From NCBI RefSeq assembly GCF_007970805.1, contig NZ_CP042433.1, forward strand, positions 1,178,001 through 1,242,000: DNA of 64,000 bases, read 5' to 3'. The position numbers and the translations under genes were made by a program. Below, one piece after another: positions 57,557 to 64,000 of this stretch. The DNA comes from Flavisolibacter ginsenosidimutans (lineage in GTDB: Bacteria; Bacteroidota; Bacteroidia; Chitinophagales; Chitinophagaceae). Position 1 is the first letter of the stretch, and the number at the start of each line of letters is the position of its first letter. The notes under the pieces were generated by a model. The model was not told where the DNA came from. It searched no databases and saw nothing but the letters and a program-made list of their open reading frames with translations.

Positions 57557-58258
57557 TTAGTCAGTTAACACAACGCACTCATGATATTTTCGTGTCTCTT
57601 TTAAACTTAATACGCCTTCTGTGTTGTTTAGGATTGTGTCAATAAAGGTCACTTTCCATTTGATTGAAATAAGAACAGAGTCATTGATTGGTATGATTTT
57701 GTTCTTTGGATTTAAAATCTTTGGCATAAAGTAGGGGTTGAATGTGCCATACCATTTTTCTAAAACCCACTTACCGTTTATTTCACGTCTCATGATTTCG
57801 CCAAAAATGGCTATCAAAGCCACTAAGTCGGTGTCGGTCGTAAGTTTTTTGATTGTTCTACCCACTACTTTTTTGATGTAGGCTTGTGCGGCTTCACGTG
57901 TGAGTTCTTGAAAGTCAAATTTCAAAACAGTGTTAAGGTGATTTCTGTAAAAGTCAATCCGCTTATGAATTGTTTTTATTCTGTCAATCTCGAAGTCGTA
58001 AAGGCTTTTATCGGGGTTTTCTATCGGAAACTTGTCTGCCTTGACAATTCCATTAAAACACTCTTTGTCCCTGAAAAGTAGTCCACCGTGCCGAAAGCTA
58101 TTACCGATAAGAACCACTTGACCGTTTTTGAGTTCATAGACCCAAGCATAGTTTGTCTGTAACTGATAGTCGAAATCTTCATATGGGTCAGTTCGACCAT
58201 TGCTTTTAAGATGCTTTACTAATTCATCCGTTTTCTTTATTTCGTAACAGTCTTGCAT
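57557..58258 (-). CDS. Hypothetical protein, cassette gene
   Basis: From the ATG at 58258 the product has 233 residues, soluble, with mixed helix and strand and no motif I recognise. An in-frame start at 58288 lies inside the palindrome and is less likely. Cassette gene; function unknown. Confidence 0.65.
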   Translation of the reverse strand: MQDCYEIKKTDELVKHLKSNGRTDPYEDFDYQLQTNYAWVYELKNGQVVLIGNSFRHGGLLFRDKECFNGIVKADKFPIENPDKSLYDFEIDRIKTIHKRIDFYRNHLNTVLKFDFQELTREAAQAYIKKVVGRTIKKLTTDTDLVALIAIFGEIMRREINGKWVLEKWYGTFNPYFMPKILNPKNKIIPINDSVLISIKWKVTFIDTILNNTEGVLSLKETRKYHECVVLTD

Positions 58259-58273
58259 GGTGGAATAAAGCTT

Positions 58274-58476
58274 GCAGCCAACGGACAACGGCTTGGCGAT
58301 GTGGCGGTATTTGAAAATCGTCAGCCCGTAACCGCTGCTGAATAAAGTTACAAAAGTTCATTGTTAATTCTGTTGCTCATTAGTATTCCGTCGGCTGGAA
58401 CTGAAGCCGATTAGCGAACAAAAAGTTGAGAATATATTCGTCGCCCCGCCATATTGCCAAACCGTCTGTTGTATGC
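58274..58476. repeat. attC-like imperfect palindrome, cassette repeat 4
   Basis: GGCTTGGCGATGTGGCGG pairs with CCGCCATATTGCCAAACC (three mismatches); the distal core in gene direction is TCCGTTGGCTGC. The centre holds CGTCAGCCCGTAAC and TGAAGCCGATTAGCGAAC. It begins 5 bp after the stop of the next gene. Confidence 0.85.
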
Positions 58477-58481
58477 CGTAA

Positions 58482-59084
58482 TTATTCGTCCATAAATTCA
58501 GTTCCAAGCATAAGCGAAACTTGATACTTGTTTGTCATTGGCGATTTACCTAAGAACAGGGTAATATCTCGAACTCCTGTGTCTACTGGATTACGTGTAG
58601 AAAATTGAGCGATGTTTCCAATATCTTTGTCTTTCTCAAATTTTTTCTTAGTCGCTAAATCACCAAATAATTGCTTGAGTTTGTCAAAGTATTTTGTTGC
58701 TGATACTTTGTCGCTAAATTGAACATGCCAATTTAAATTAAGTAACTTCTTAACACTGTCTGTCTCGCCAAGTGTTACTTCAATTGTCCCCATTTCAATT
58801 TGCAAGTCAGGTAGTGGGCTTTCAGAAAAAGAAAATTGATGTCTTGAAGACCAGGCTTTGTCCGACTTCATTTCCATTGCGACATTTAAATTCCATTGTC
58901 TTACACCATTGTCGCTGTGATGAAGTTGAGGAATGGAAAGTAAACTGTCTAAAAGTGAGGCAGATTTGTTTGAAATGTCAACACCAAAAAAAAGTTCATT
59001 TACTCTCTGAGAAAAAGTTGTTGATTGAGACATAGAATGTGTCGAACTAAATAGTGTCAAAATTATGAATAGTAGACGGGTCAT
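58482..59084 (-). CDS. Secreted hypothetical protein
   Basis: The 200-residue protein has a signal peptide (MTRLLFIILTLFSSTHSMSQ) and a soluble body with no recognised domain. It starts 10 bp after repeat 3 in gene direction. Cassette gene. Confidence 0.65.
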   Translation of the reverse strand: MTRLLFIILTLFSSTHSMSQSTTFSQRVNELFFGVDISNKSASLLDSLLSIPQLHHSDNGVRQWNLNVAMEMKSDKAWSSRHQFSFSESPLPDLQIEMGTIEVTLGETDSVKKLLNLNWHVQFSDKVSATKYFDKLKQLFGDLATKKKFEKDKDIGNIAQFSTRNPVDTGVRDITLFLGKSPMTNKYQVSLMLGTEFMDE

Positions 59085-59093
59085 TTTATTATG

Positions 59094-59233
59094 GCATACA
59101 ACGGAACGGGTATTTATGCAGCGGTGGCATTCCTGTTCCGTCAGTTCAACCTAAAGATAGAAAGCCGAGTTGAAAGTCAAAGGCTGATAACATGTACTTC
59201 TGCCACTGTTGCATAAATACTTTGTTGGTGGCA
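59094..59233. repeat. attC-like imperfect palindrome, cassette repeat 3
   Basis: GGTATTTATGCAGCGGTGGC pairs with GCCACTGTTGCATAAATACT (two to three mismatches); the distal core in gene direction is CCGTTGTATGC. It begins 9 bp after the stop of the phosphatase gene. Confidence 0.85.
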
Positions 59234-59242
59234 GTTGTTCGG

Positions 59243-59560
59243 CTATAAATACGGGTCAACTGAAATTTTAATCATTTCAATAAGTTCTTCGTCCATGTAC
59301 TTATAGTCGTCTTGTATATCCAGAATAACGAGCTGTTTATTTTTTGTCTCAACGGGGAAATTGTTTACCAGCCTTTGCTTATGTTTCTTCTCCATTGTAA
59401 AAATTATATCGGCCCATAAAATGTCTTTTGAAGAAACCCTAATTCTTGCAGACGGTTCTGTTCCTGCCGACCTAACGTTATGGTCTTGTCTTTGTTTATA
59501 GATGGCTTCTGCCGTCGGGCTTCGCCAAATATTTCTACTGCAAACAAACAAAATGTTCAT
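59243..59560 (-). CDS. Low-molecular-weight protein tyrosine phosphatase-like
   Basis: The 105-residue protein starts MNILFVCSRNIWRSPTAE, the C-x5-R-S phosphatase loop (Cys 7, Arg 13) with the family's N-terminal strand. It is short for the family (about 150), and the C-terminal DP loop aspartate is uncertain (DPYL at the very end). It is the short branch known for such proteins. It overlaps the upstream 93-residue ORF by 4 bp, so the cassette is bicistronic. Confidence 0.8.
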   Translation of the reverse strand: MNILFVCSRNIWRSPTAEAIYKQRQDHNVRSAGTEPSARIRVSSKDILWADIIFTMEKKHKQRLVNNFPVETKNKQLVILDIQDDYKYMDEELIEMIKISVDPYL

Positions 59561-59838
59561 TTTTCGTCCCTGAGTTTAAGCCAAACCTGAAACCATTTTG
59601 TTTTGGGATTGTCTATTGTCAGCAATAAGGTTTTGTGATTATTGGTTACGGTAAAAACGAAGTCGTTTTCGAAAATGATTTCAGATTTTGTTCTATAGAG
59701 AATTTCATTGCTTTCTTTCCTATACAATTCTTCTCTGGTTTTCGTCCAATTCGCAAACTTTACCGATTGTCTCTCTTTCATAATGCAGTCTATGTGGAAT
59801 TGCCACCAACGTTTTAAAGCTTTCAGCAGTTGCGGCAT
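59557..59838 (-). CDS. Small hypothetical protein in a two-gene cassette
   Basis: The 93-residue product is basic, tryptophan-rich and soluble, with no motif recognised. Its 3' end overlaps the phosphatase-like gene (ATGA), so the pair is probably translated together and may act together. Start is at ATG 59838, just after repeat 2. Confidence 0.6.
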   Translation of the reverse strand: MPQLLKALKRWWQFHIDCIMKERQSVKFANWTKTREELYRKESNEILYRTKSEIIFENDFVFTVTNNHKTLLLTIDNPKTKWFQVWLKLRDEK

Positions 59839-59851
59839 TTGTTGTTATTCA

Positions 59852-59937
59852 GCCGAACCCTTGCACTAAAGCTGCCTAAAGATATTTTGCAGAGCGTTTG
59901 CGATCAAACCGCAATTGCGCAAAGCTGCTGTTGGGCG
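59852..59937. repeat. Short, weak cassette repeat 2
   Basis: AGCCGAACCCTTGCAC pairs only loosely with GCGCAAAGCTGCTGTTGGGC. The outer cores GCCGAAC and GTTGGGC (a GTTRRRY match) remain. It begins 7 bp after the stop of the next gene. Confidence 0.5.
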
Positions 59938-59944
59938 TAGCCGG

Positions 59945-60535
59945 TCAATAGTTAGGGTTATGCTGAATATAGTCTTCAATGATTTGCTCCATTGTAAAGT
60001 CTCCCTTATCCGGTATATAAGACTTAATGAAACTGTCTAAATCAGATTTAGTAAAAGCAGGGCTGGCCAATACCGCGTAATCACCGTCTTGAAGCAATCG
60101 CTCGAGAATTTGCCGGTAGCTGCCTTCTATGAGAATTGAACATTGCTCGAATCCATCATCACAATGTCGAAATTCGTAGCGCCGAACGGCACGCGCCTCT
60201 TCTGAGCGAAGAAACCAATCCTTTGCCGCAAGACTGTCATTCCAGGACGTGCTGTATTCGCGAAAGCGGTAGAGAAAGCCTCTTTTAAAGTCGGACACGT
60301 CCAAAATGCCCTCGGCAAACAGCGGTATATTCCACGCTTTGCGATATTTCTGAAACAGCCTTCCCGCGTCAAACCCACTGCATTGGTCCCGGATAAAGGC
60401 TGCTCTTCCTTTAAATTCATGACCAGGGTGGCGCTCCAGTTCTTCCGCAATCGACAGATAAAGACTTACTGGCTCAGAGAGCTGAGCGTTCCGCTCATTT
60501 AGCATGCGCTCAAAGGTGGGAATCCGTTCAAACAT
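59945..60535 (-). CDS. Hypothetical protein, cassette gene
   Basis: From the ATG at 60535 the product has 196 residues with no membrane segment. A longer in-frame form to 60673 would begin inside the palindrome and place a false membrane helix at the N-terminus, so I prefer the shorter form. No domain recognised; charged and helical. Confidence 0.6.
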   Translation of the reverse strand: MFERIPTFERMLNERNAQLSEPVSLYLSIAEELERHPGHEFKGRAAFIRDQCSGFDAGRLFQKYRKAWNIPLFAEGILDVSDFKRGFLYRFREYSTSWNDSLAAKDWFLRSEEARAVRRYEFRHCDDGFEQCSILIEGSYRQILERLLQDGDYAVLASPAFTKSDLDSFIKSYIPDKGDFTMEQIIEDYIQHNPNY

Positions 60536-60550
60536 AGGAACACTTAGGTT

Positions 60551-60753
60551 ACGCCCAACGTCTACCGGCTTGCTGCTCTGCTGATATTTTATGATAGTCA
60601 GCCCGTAACAGAAGCCGATTAAAAATACGAATGATGAATTAAAGAACAATTGATGATTAGAATTGGGTCGCACTGGACTGCTGCTGATAGCGATTTGTTG
60701 TTGAAGATTTATTCGTCAGCCAGCACAGTAGCAAACCGCTGTAAGCTGCTGTT
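60551..60753. repeat. attC-like imperfect palindrome, cassette repeat 1
   Basis: CGGCTTGCTGCTCTGCTG pairs with CAGCACAGTAGCAAACCG (three mismatches). In gene direction the distal core is ACGTTGGGC, a full GTTRRRY match. The centre has AGTCAGCCCGTAAC and GAAGCCGATTAAA. It begins 15 bp after the stop of the first cassette gene. Confidence 0.85.
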
Positions 60754-60768
60754 TTAGTCACCATGAAA

Positions 60769-61512
60769 CTATGAACCTGCCCTATTTATGACTTCAAGCA
60801 TTCTTGTCAACTGTTGTTTCCTTTTGTCTCGGTAGTCATCGTCCCAACGATTAATAAGCAAAGGAAGTAATTGCCTTTTAATTGCCGTGATGGTCAAATT
60901 TTTGATGTCGTTGTCAATGCGTCCTTCCAAAACAAATTGCGCAAAGCCAGTTCCAATTATTGCATTGTCTTGTCCCACCAGGAAATGAATGCCCATACTA
61001 TTCGATGATGAAATTATTATTTCTCTTAGCTCGTTGTCATCCAACTTCCTTGATGAAGTGTCAGCCGAATTTTTACTTACTTCCTTCATCGTTTGAATTT
61101 GTTGTTGAATTGTTGCTTCGTCAAGATCTGCTTTTCTGCCAATGTACTCTTTGATTTTTGTTGTATCCATTTCGTTGTAGTTGAAGTACGGATACTGCCA
61201 CCTTTCGATCAGGTCTTTTAAATAACTCATAGGGCTTGCAGTTTTGTTTACAAGTCTCCATTGCCTAAAGCCGTATGCCGCATCAGAACCATCGTCACTT
61301 CCGAATGGTGCAGTTTCTTCGATTGGACTCCAGAAAAATTCATCTGTCATTAAAGCTTGTGCTTTCGGGTGTGCCGATTTGAAAGTGTATTCAAAATTGT
61401 CCATAGTCTTGTTGGGTTGTGTATCAACAATAGGATTACTCTTTGTCTGCCCGTTAGAACAGCCAAAGAAAAATATGCCTGTCAAAAATGTCGTTAGGAT
61501 TTGGAGCCTCAT
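60769..61512 (-). CDS. YfeS-like lipoprotein, first cassette gene
   Basis: The 247-residue protein has a lipobox FFGC (Cys 18) and a domain with AHPKAQALMTDEFFWSPIEE and PFGSDDGSDAAYGFRQW, a pattern I associate with the YfeS-type family. A helical C-terminal half follows (to 247). Its role is unknown. It is the cassette nearest the recombinase. Confidence 0.7.
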   Translation of the reverse strand: MRLQILTTFLTGIFFFGCSNGQTKSNPIVDTQPNKTMDNFEYTFKSAHPKAQALMTDEFFWSPIEETAPFGSDDGSDAAYGFRQWRLVNKTASPMSYLKDLIERWQYPYFNYNEMDTTKIKEYIGRKADLDEATIQQQIQTMKEVSKNSADTSSRKLDDNELREIIISSSNSMGIHFLVGQDNAIIGTGFAQFVLEGRIDNDIKNLTITAIKRQLLPLLINRWDDDYRDKRKQQLTRMLEVINRAGS

Positions 61513-61533
61513 AAAAATTGCAGCTTACACTAA

Positions 61534-61624
61534 AATAGCCGGCATCCATCATTTCTACAAAGATTTTTAAAAAATTGATTGTCAAACGAATCCTTTTCGC
61601 TTTTTCAGGTTGCAATAGCCGGCA
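61534..61624. repeat. 11-bp direct repeat between recombinase and first cassette
   Basis: AATAGCCGGCA occurs at 61534-61544 and again at 61614-61624, in the 123-bp space between the recombinase stop and the first cassette, where an attI site would be expected. The match is exact, but its role is unproven. Confidence 0.45.
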
Positions 61625-61635
61625 AGCCAATTTTC

Positions 61636-62841
61636 CTACCATTCAACACCTCCGTTTTTCCAGAGGTCATCCAAGGGGGAGGGAAGGGTTACAAGTTGCT
61701 CTTTTCTTACGTGGAGGTATCGTTCGGTGGTCTTTATGCTGAAGTGGCCCAGGATGTCCTTGATGTAGCGAATATCTACACCCTTTTCCAGCATGTGGGT
61801 GGCAAAGCTGTGACGCAGGCTGTGAAAACTAACATCCTTTTTGATACCGGCTTGCTCACGCGCCAGTTGAAACACGCGTTGGGCGCTCGAATCTGAATAG
61901 GGTTGACCCGGCAAATGACCCTCAAAGACGTAAACATGGGGACGAGGCTTGCACGAGCGCACATATTCCCTGAGCACGTCAAGTAAAACAGGGCTTAGAT
62001 TGACCACGCGGTCCTTTTTTCCTTTGGCTCTTTCCACAAAGAGTTGCATACGGTGCGGGTCAACGTGCGAGAGCTTTAGATGCACCACCTCTGAAACGCG
62101 AAGACCGGCACTGTAAGCCGTAAAAAGGATGGCTTTGTGCTTCCGGTTGGTTAGAGCGTTAAAAAGCCTTCGTAGTTCTTCTTCCCCGAGTACCTTGGGC
62201 AGCTTGAGCGGCTTTTTAGGCCGTGGCAGTTCAAAGAAAAGCGGCTCCCAGCCCAGAACCTTCTCGTAATAAAACTTCAGGGCGTTGATCCGGCTGTGAA
62301 TGGTGGCCTCGGAGAGCTTTTCTGTTTCCATTAGATAAAGAAGATAGCGGCGCAATCGCTCCACCGTTAATTCGGCCACCCACTGTTTTCCCAAAATGCG
62401 CAGCAGCGAAAGAAACTCGGTGCGGTAGGTACGGATCGTGCTGGGGCTGTAGCCCTTTAAAGTAAGCCTTTCTATAAAGAGACGGTAAGCTTGAAGGTTT
62501 TCAGGACAAAGTTGTTTGTTTAACAGCAGCGACGCTTGCGTTTGGTTGACCGTGAACACGGTCGTTGTACCAGTGGCTCTTACCAGCAGTAGCGTCTTTC
62601 GCTGTTCGAGGTAGCGCTTAAGAAGGCTTGTGTCAATTTCGACGTCCGCGCCTTTTAGTTTTTCAACCAGCGATCGGTAATGAAATTTGGTGAACGGCAC
62701 GTACCAGGTGCGGTGTGTTCCGCTCCAGCGTGCCTGCGGTAGCGTACGAACAAGGCGCTCCAGTTCTCGTTCTTTAAATCTGAGGGCAATGCTTTCCTGA
62801 CGGCGGTGATAAAGGGGTGCAAGACGAACGAGGAGCAACAT
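61636..62841 (-). CDS. Tyrosine recombinase (XerC/D-like) beside the cassette array
   Basis: The 401-residue protein has an extra N-terminal region of ~110 residues, a SAM-like core-binding domain (about 115-205) and the catalytic domain with Arg in AGLRVSEV, HSLRHSFATHML, LGHFSIKTTERYLHV (Tyr 375). The segment before YVFEG lacks the ~16-20-residue insertion that marks integron integrases (IntI), so it is XerC/D-like rather than IntI. It is codirectional with the cassettes and ends 123 bp before the first one. Confidence 0.92.
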   Translation of the reverse strand: MLLLVRLAPLYHRRQESIALRFKERELERLVRTLPQARWSGTHRTWYVPFTKFHYRSLVEKLKGADVEIDTSLLKRYLEQRKTLLLVRATGTTTVFTVNQTQASLLLNKQLCPENLQAYRLFIERLTLKGYSPSTIRTYRTEFLSLLRILGKQWVAELTVERLRRYLLYLMETEKLSEATIHSRINALKFYYEKVLGWEPLFFELPRPKKPLKLPKVLGEEELRRLFNALTNRKHKAILFTAYSAGLRVSEVVHLKLSHVDPHRMQLFVERAKGKKDRVVNLSPVLLDVLREYVRSCKPRPHVYVFEGHLPGQPYSDSSAQRVFQLAREQAGIKKDVSFHSLRHSFATHMLEKGVDIRYIKDILGHFSIKTTERYLHVRKEQLVTLPSPLDDLWKNGGVEW

Positions 62842-63339
62842 AAGCAGCGGTTGTCACATAAAAATAATCCATTATTTCATTTGCACCTTGCCAATGGCAA
62901 GCAATTAACTGTCCCAATTGTAAAGGAACCGTTAGCAGTCAAGCGCCTACTTTTCATGTAACCGCCTATGCAGGGCAAATCGCTCAATGGCTTCTACATC
63001 ATCCATTCGCAGGTTCGAATTCCCCCCGGTTGTTTCCACCAAACCCGGCGAGTCTATTCAAATTAACTCACATCTGAGATCATCTTATATTGATTAGATT
63101 AATTTACCTAAGTTATTCTCCTTCACTTTGCCCGGCGGCTGCCCCCACAACAAAGAACAGGAAACGCAGAAAGAAAACACAACCGGCTATGATGGTACTG
63201 TTAGTGCGGCACTTACACAGAAGCCATCCGGAATGCCAACAGCGGCCTTAAATATTCTTTCATACAGGAATAAAAAATGAGCATCCATGAAAGCAGAATC
63301 CAGGTAAGAATTTTTAGAATTAGTTTCAAAAATCAATTC
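62842..63339. other. Intergenic region without recognised gene
   Basis: About 500 bp upstream of the recombinase. It holds a CCGTTAGCAG (62929-62938, plus strand), similar to the palindrome cores, and a GCAGGTTCGAATTCC tRNA-T-arm-like stretch near 63,010 that does not fold into a cloverleaf. No gene is seen. Confidence 0.4.
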
Positions 63340-63342
63340 TTA
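63305..63342 (-). terminator. Possible weak terminator of the Kelch gene
   Basis: TAAGAATT pairs with AATTCTTA, an AT-rich 8-bp stem overlapping the stop codon of the Kelch gene. The T run is poor, so the call is weak. Confidence 0.3.
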
Positions 63343-64000
63343 AAATTCCAGCTTCCAAACCTTGTCGGAAGGAACTCCAGTTATTGTTTCTCCCGTTACA
63401 TAAATCGTGTTGTTCACCGAAATGACGGCGATGCCTCCTAAGGCAAACGGCAATACACCAATTGACCATGTGTTGCCCGTTATGTCGTAGATGTCAAATT
63501 TGTCAGTGCCGTTGCCAAAGAAAACAATCTTATTGCCTTTGAACACGGCCTTTGACCAACCTGTTGGGCGGAACAAGTACTGAGTGGTGCTGTTGCCGGT
63601 GTTGACATCTCGTATCTCTACCGAACAAGTGCCACCTCCACCCCAATAGATTTTGTTGCTTGCTACGATCCCAGCATGGTTGTATCTTCCTTCCTGCATT
63701 GTTGCTGTTGACCAGGTGTTGGTTGCGTTGTCGTAAATCTCAATTTCATTAAAAGGACCGTCATTAAGCCATGATGTCGATCCACCGGAAATGTAAACTT
63801 TGTTGTTCGCCGTAACAGCCACATGTCCTCTAACCTTGTATTGGCTGAGTGAGGCTGTTGACCAGGTATTGGTTGCAAGGTTATAGATATCCACTCTCCC
63901 CGCGCGGGCTTCACCACCCGAAAATCCACCATCGCCCCCGACAAAAAGAACGTTGTCGCCAACGGCTGCCGCAGCTATATCATCACCACCCAGGCTTAAA
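63340..64000 (-). CDS. Kelch-repeat protein, N-terminus beyond the window
   Basis: The frame stays open to the right edge, so the start is missing. At least four Kelch-like repeats are visible, with the pattern YNLATNTWSTASL, VTANNKVYISGG, YDNATNTWSTATM, GIVASNKIYWGGG, and YDITGNTWSIGVL. Kelch repeats form a beta propeller. In Bacteroidota such proteins are often exported; the missing start prevents checking. Confidence 0.85.
   Translation of the reverse strand, partial: LSLGGDDIAAAAVGDNVLFVGGDGGFSGGEARAGRVDIYNLATNTWSTASLSQYKVRGHVAVTANNKVYISGGSTSWLNDGPFNEIEIYDNATNTWSTATMQEGRYNHAGIVASNKIYWGGGGTCSVEIRDVNTGNSTTQYLFRPTGWSKAVFKGNKIVFFGNGTDKFDIYDITGNTWSIGVLPFALGGIAVISVNNTIYVTGETITGVPSDKVWKLEF

Noticed and set aside
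63005-63045. tRNA-like T-arm, GCAGGTTCGAATTCC
   Set aside because: No matching acceptor, D or anticodon stems could be folded around it, so it is at most a decayed remnant.
1-64000. CRISPR array
   Set aside because: No evenly spaced direct repeats with unique spacers were seen. The palindromes of the cassette array are spaced by genes, not spacers.

Overview
The window looks like chromosomal DNA of a Bacteroidota bacterium, most likely of the Chitinophagaceae type. The signs are a response regulator fused to a CRP/FNR regulator, PepSY-like and glycine-zipper proteins, a TAnnTTTG -7 promoter box before hsp20, little use of Shine-Dalgarno sites, and repeated HEFRTP sensor kinases. No species can be named from the sequence alone.

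Region 1 (1-28,645) is a mobile defence island inserted beside a tRNA-Ser(CGA) gene. Its right end is a large serine recombinase whose 3' end runs antisense through the tRNA. Leftwards follow a coiled-coil/winged-helix protein divergent from the recombinase operon, a WYL regulator (BrxR-like), an RmuC protein, and a complete type 1 BREX set in one tight operon: brxA-brxB-brxC-pglX-pglZ-brxL. After a 28-residue hydrophobic ORF comes a complete Qat system, qatA-qatB-qatC-qatD, coupled by three TAATG junctions. Last is a giant sacsin/HSP90-like ATPase of more than 1,716 residues that runs off the left edge. BREX modifies host DNA (PglX) and blocks phage replication. Qat is a separate four-gene anti-phage system. 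The giant GHKL protein may be a third defence gene.

Region 2 (28,646-43,766) is ordinary chromosome: a cation-efflux protein, a DUF3124 lipoprotein, a dicarboxylate/amino-acid symporter, a glycine-zipper protein, a lipoprotein phosphoesterase, two paralogous kinase plus response-regulator modules, a CBS-domain protein, Hsp20 and a PepSY-like protein.

Region 3 (43,515-47,676) is a scar. An intact IS21-family element (istA, istB) cuts off the 5' end of a 2TM-domain gene on one side and the 3' end of a type I restriction methylase gene (hsdM) on the other. No target duplication is seen, and no hsdS or hsdR remains, so an IS-mediated deletion is likely.

Region 4 (47,873-62,841) is the most unusual part. 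It is an array of about ten short cassettes, all on the minus strand, nearly all with one gene, many encoding secreted or lipid-anchored proteins. After almost every stop codon lies a 90-210 bp imperfect palindrome whose distal end, read in gene direction, carries a CGTT(A/G)-type core resembling integron attC sites. The array starts beside a tyrosine recombinase that lacks the insertion typical of integron integrases and points the same way as the cassettes. It reads as an integron-like cassette array (CALIN-like) with a non-IntI recombinase. A Kelch-repeat protein runs off the right edge.
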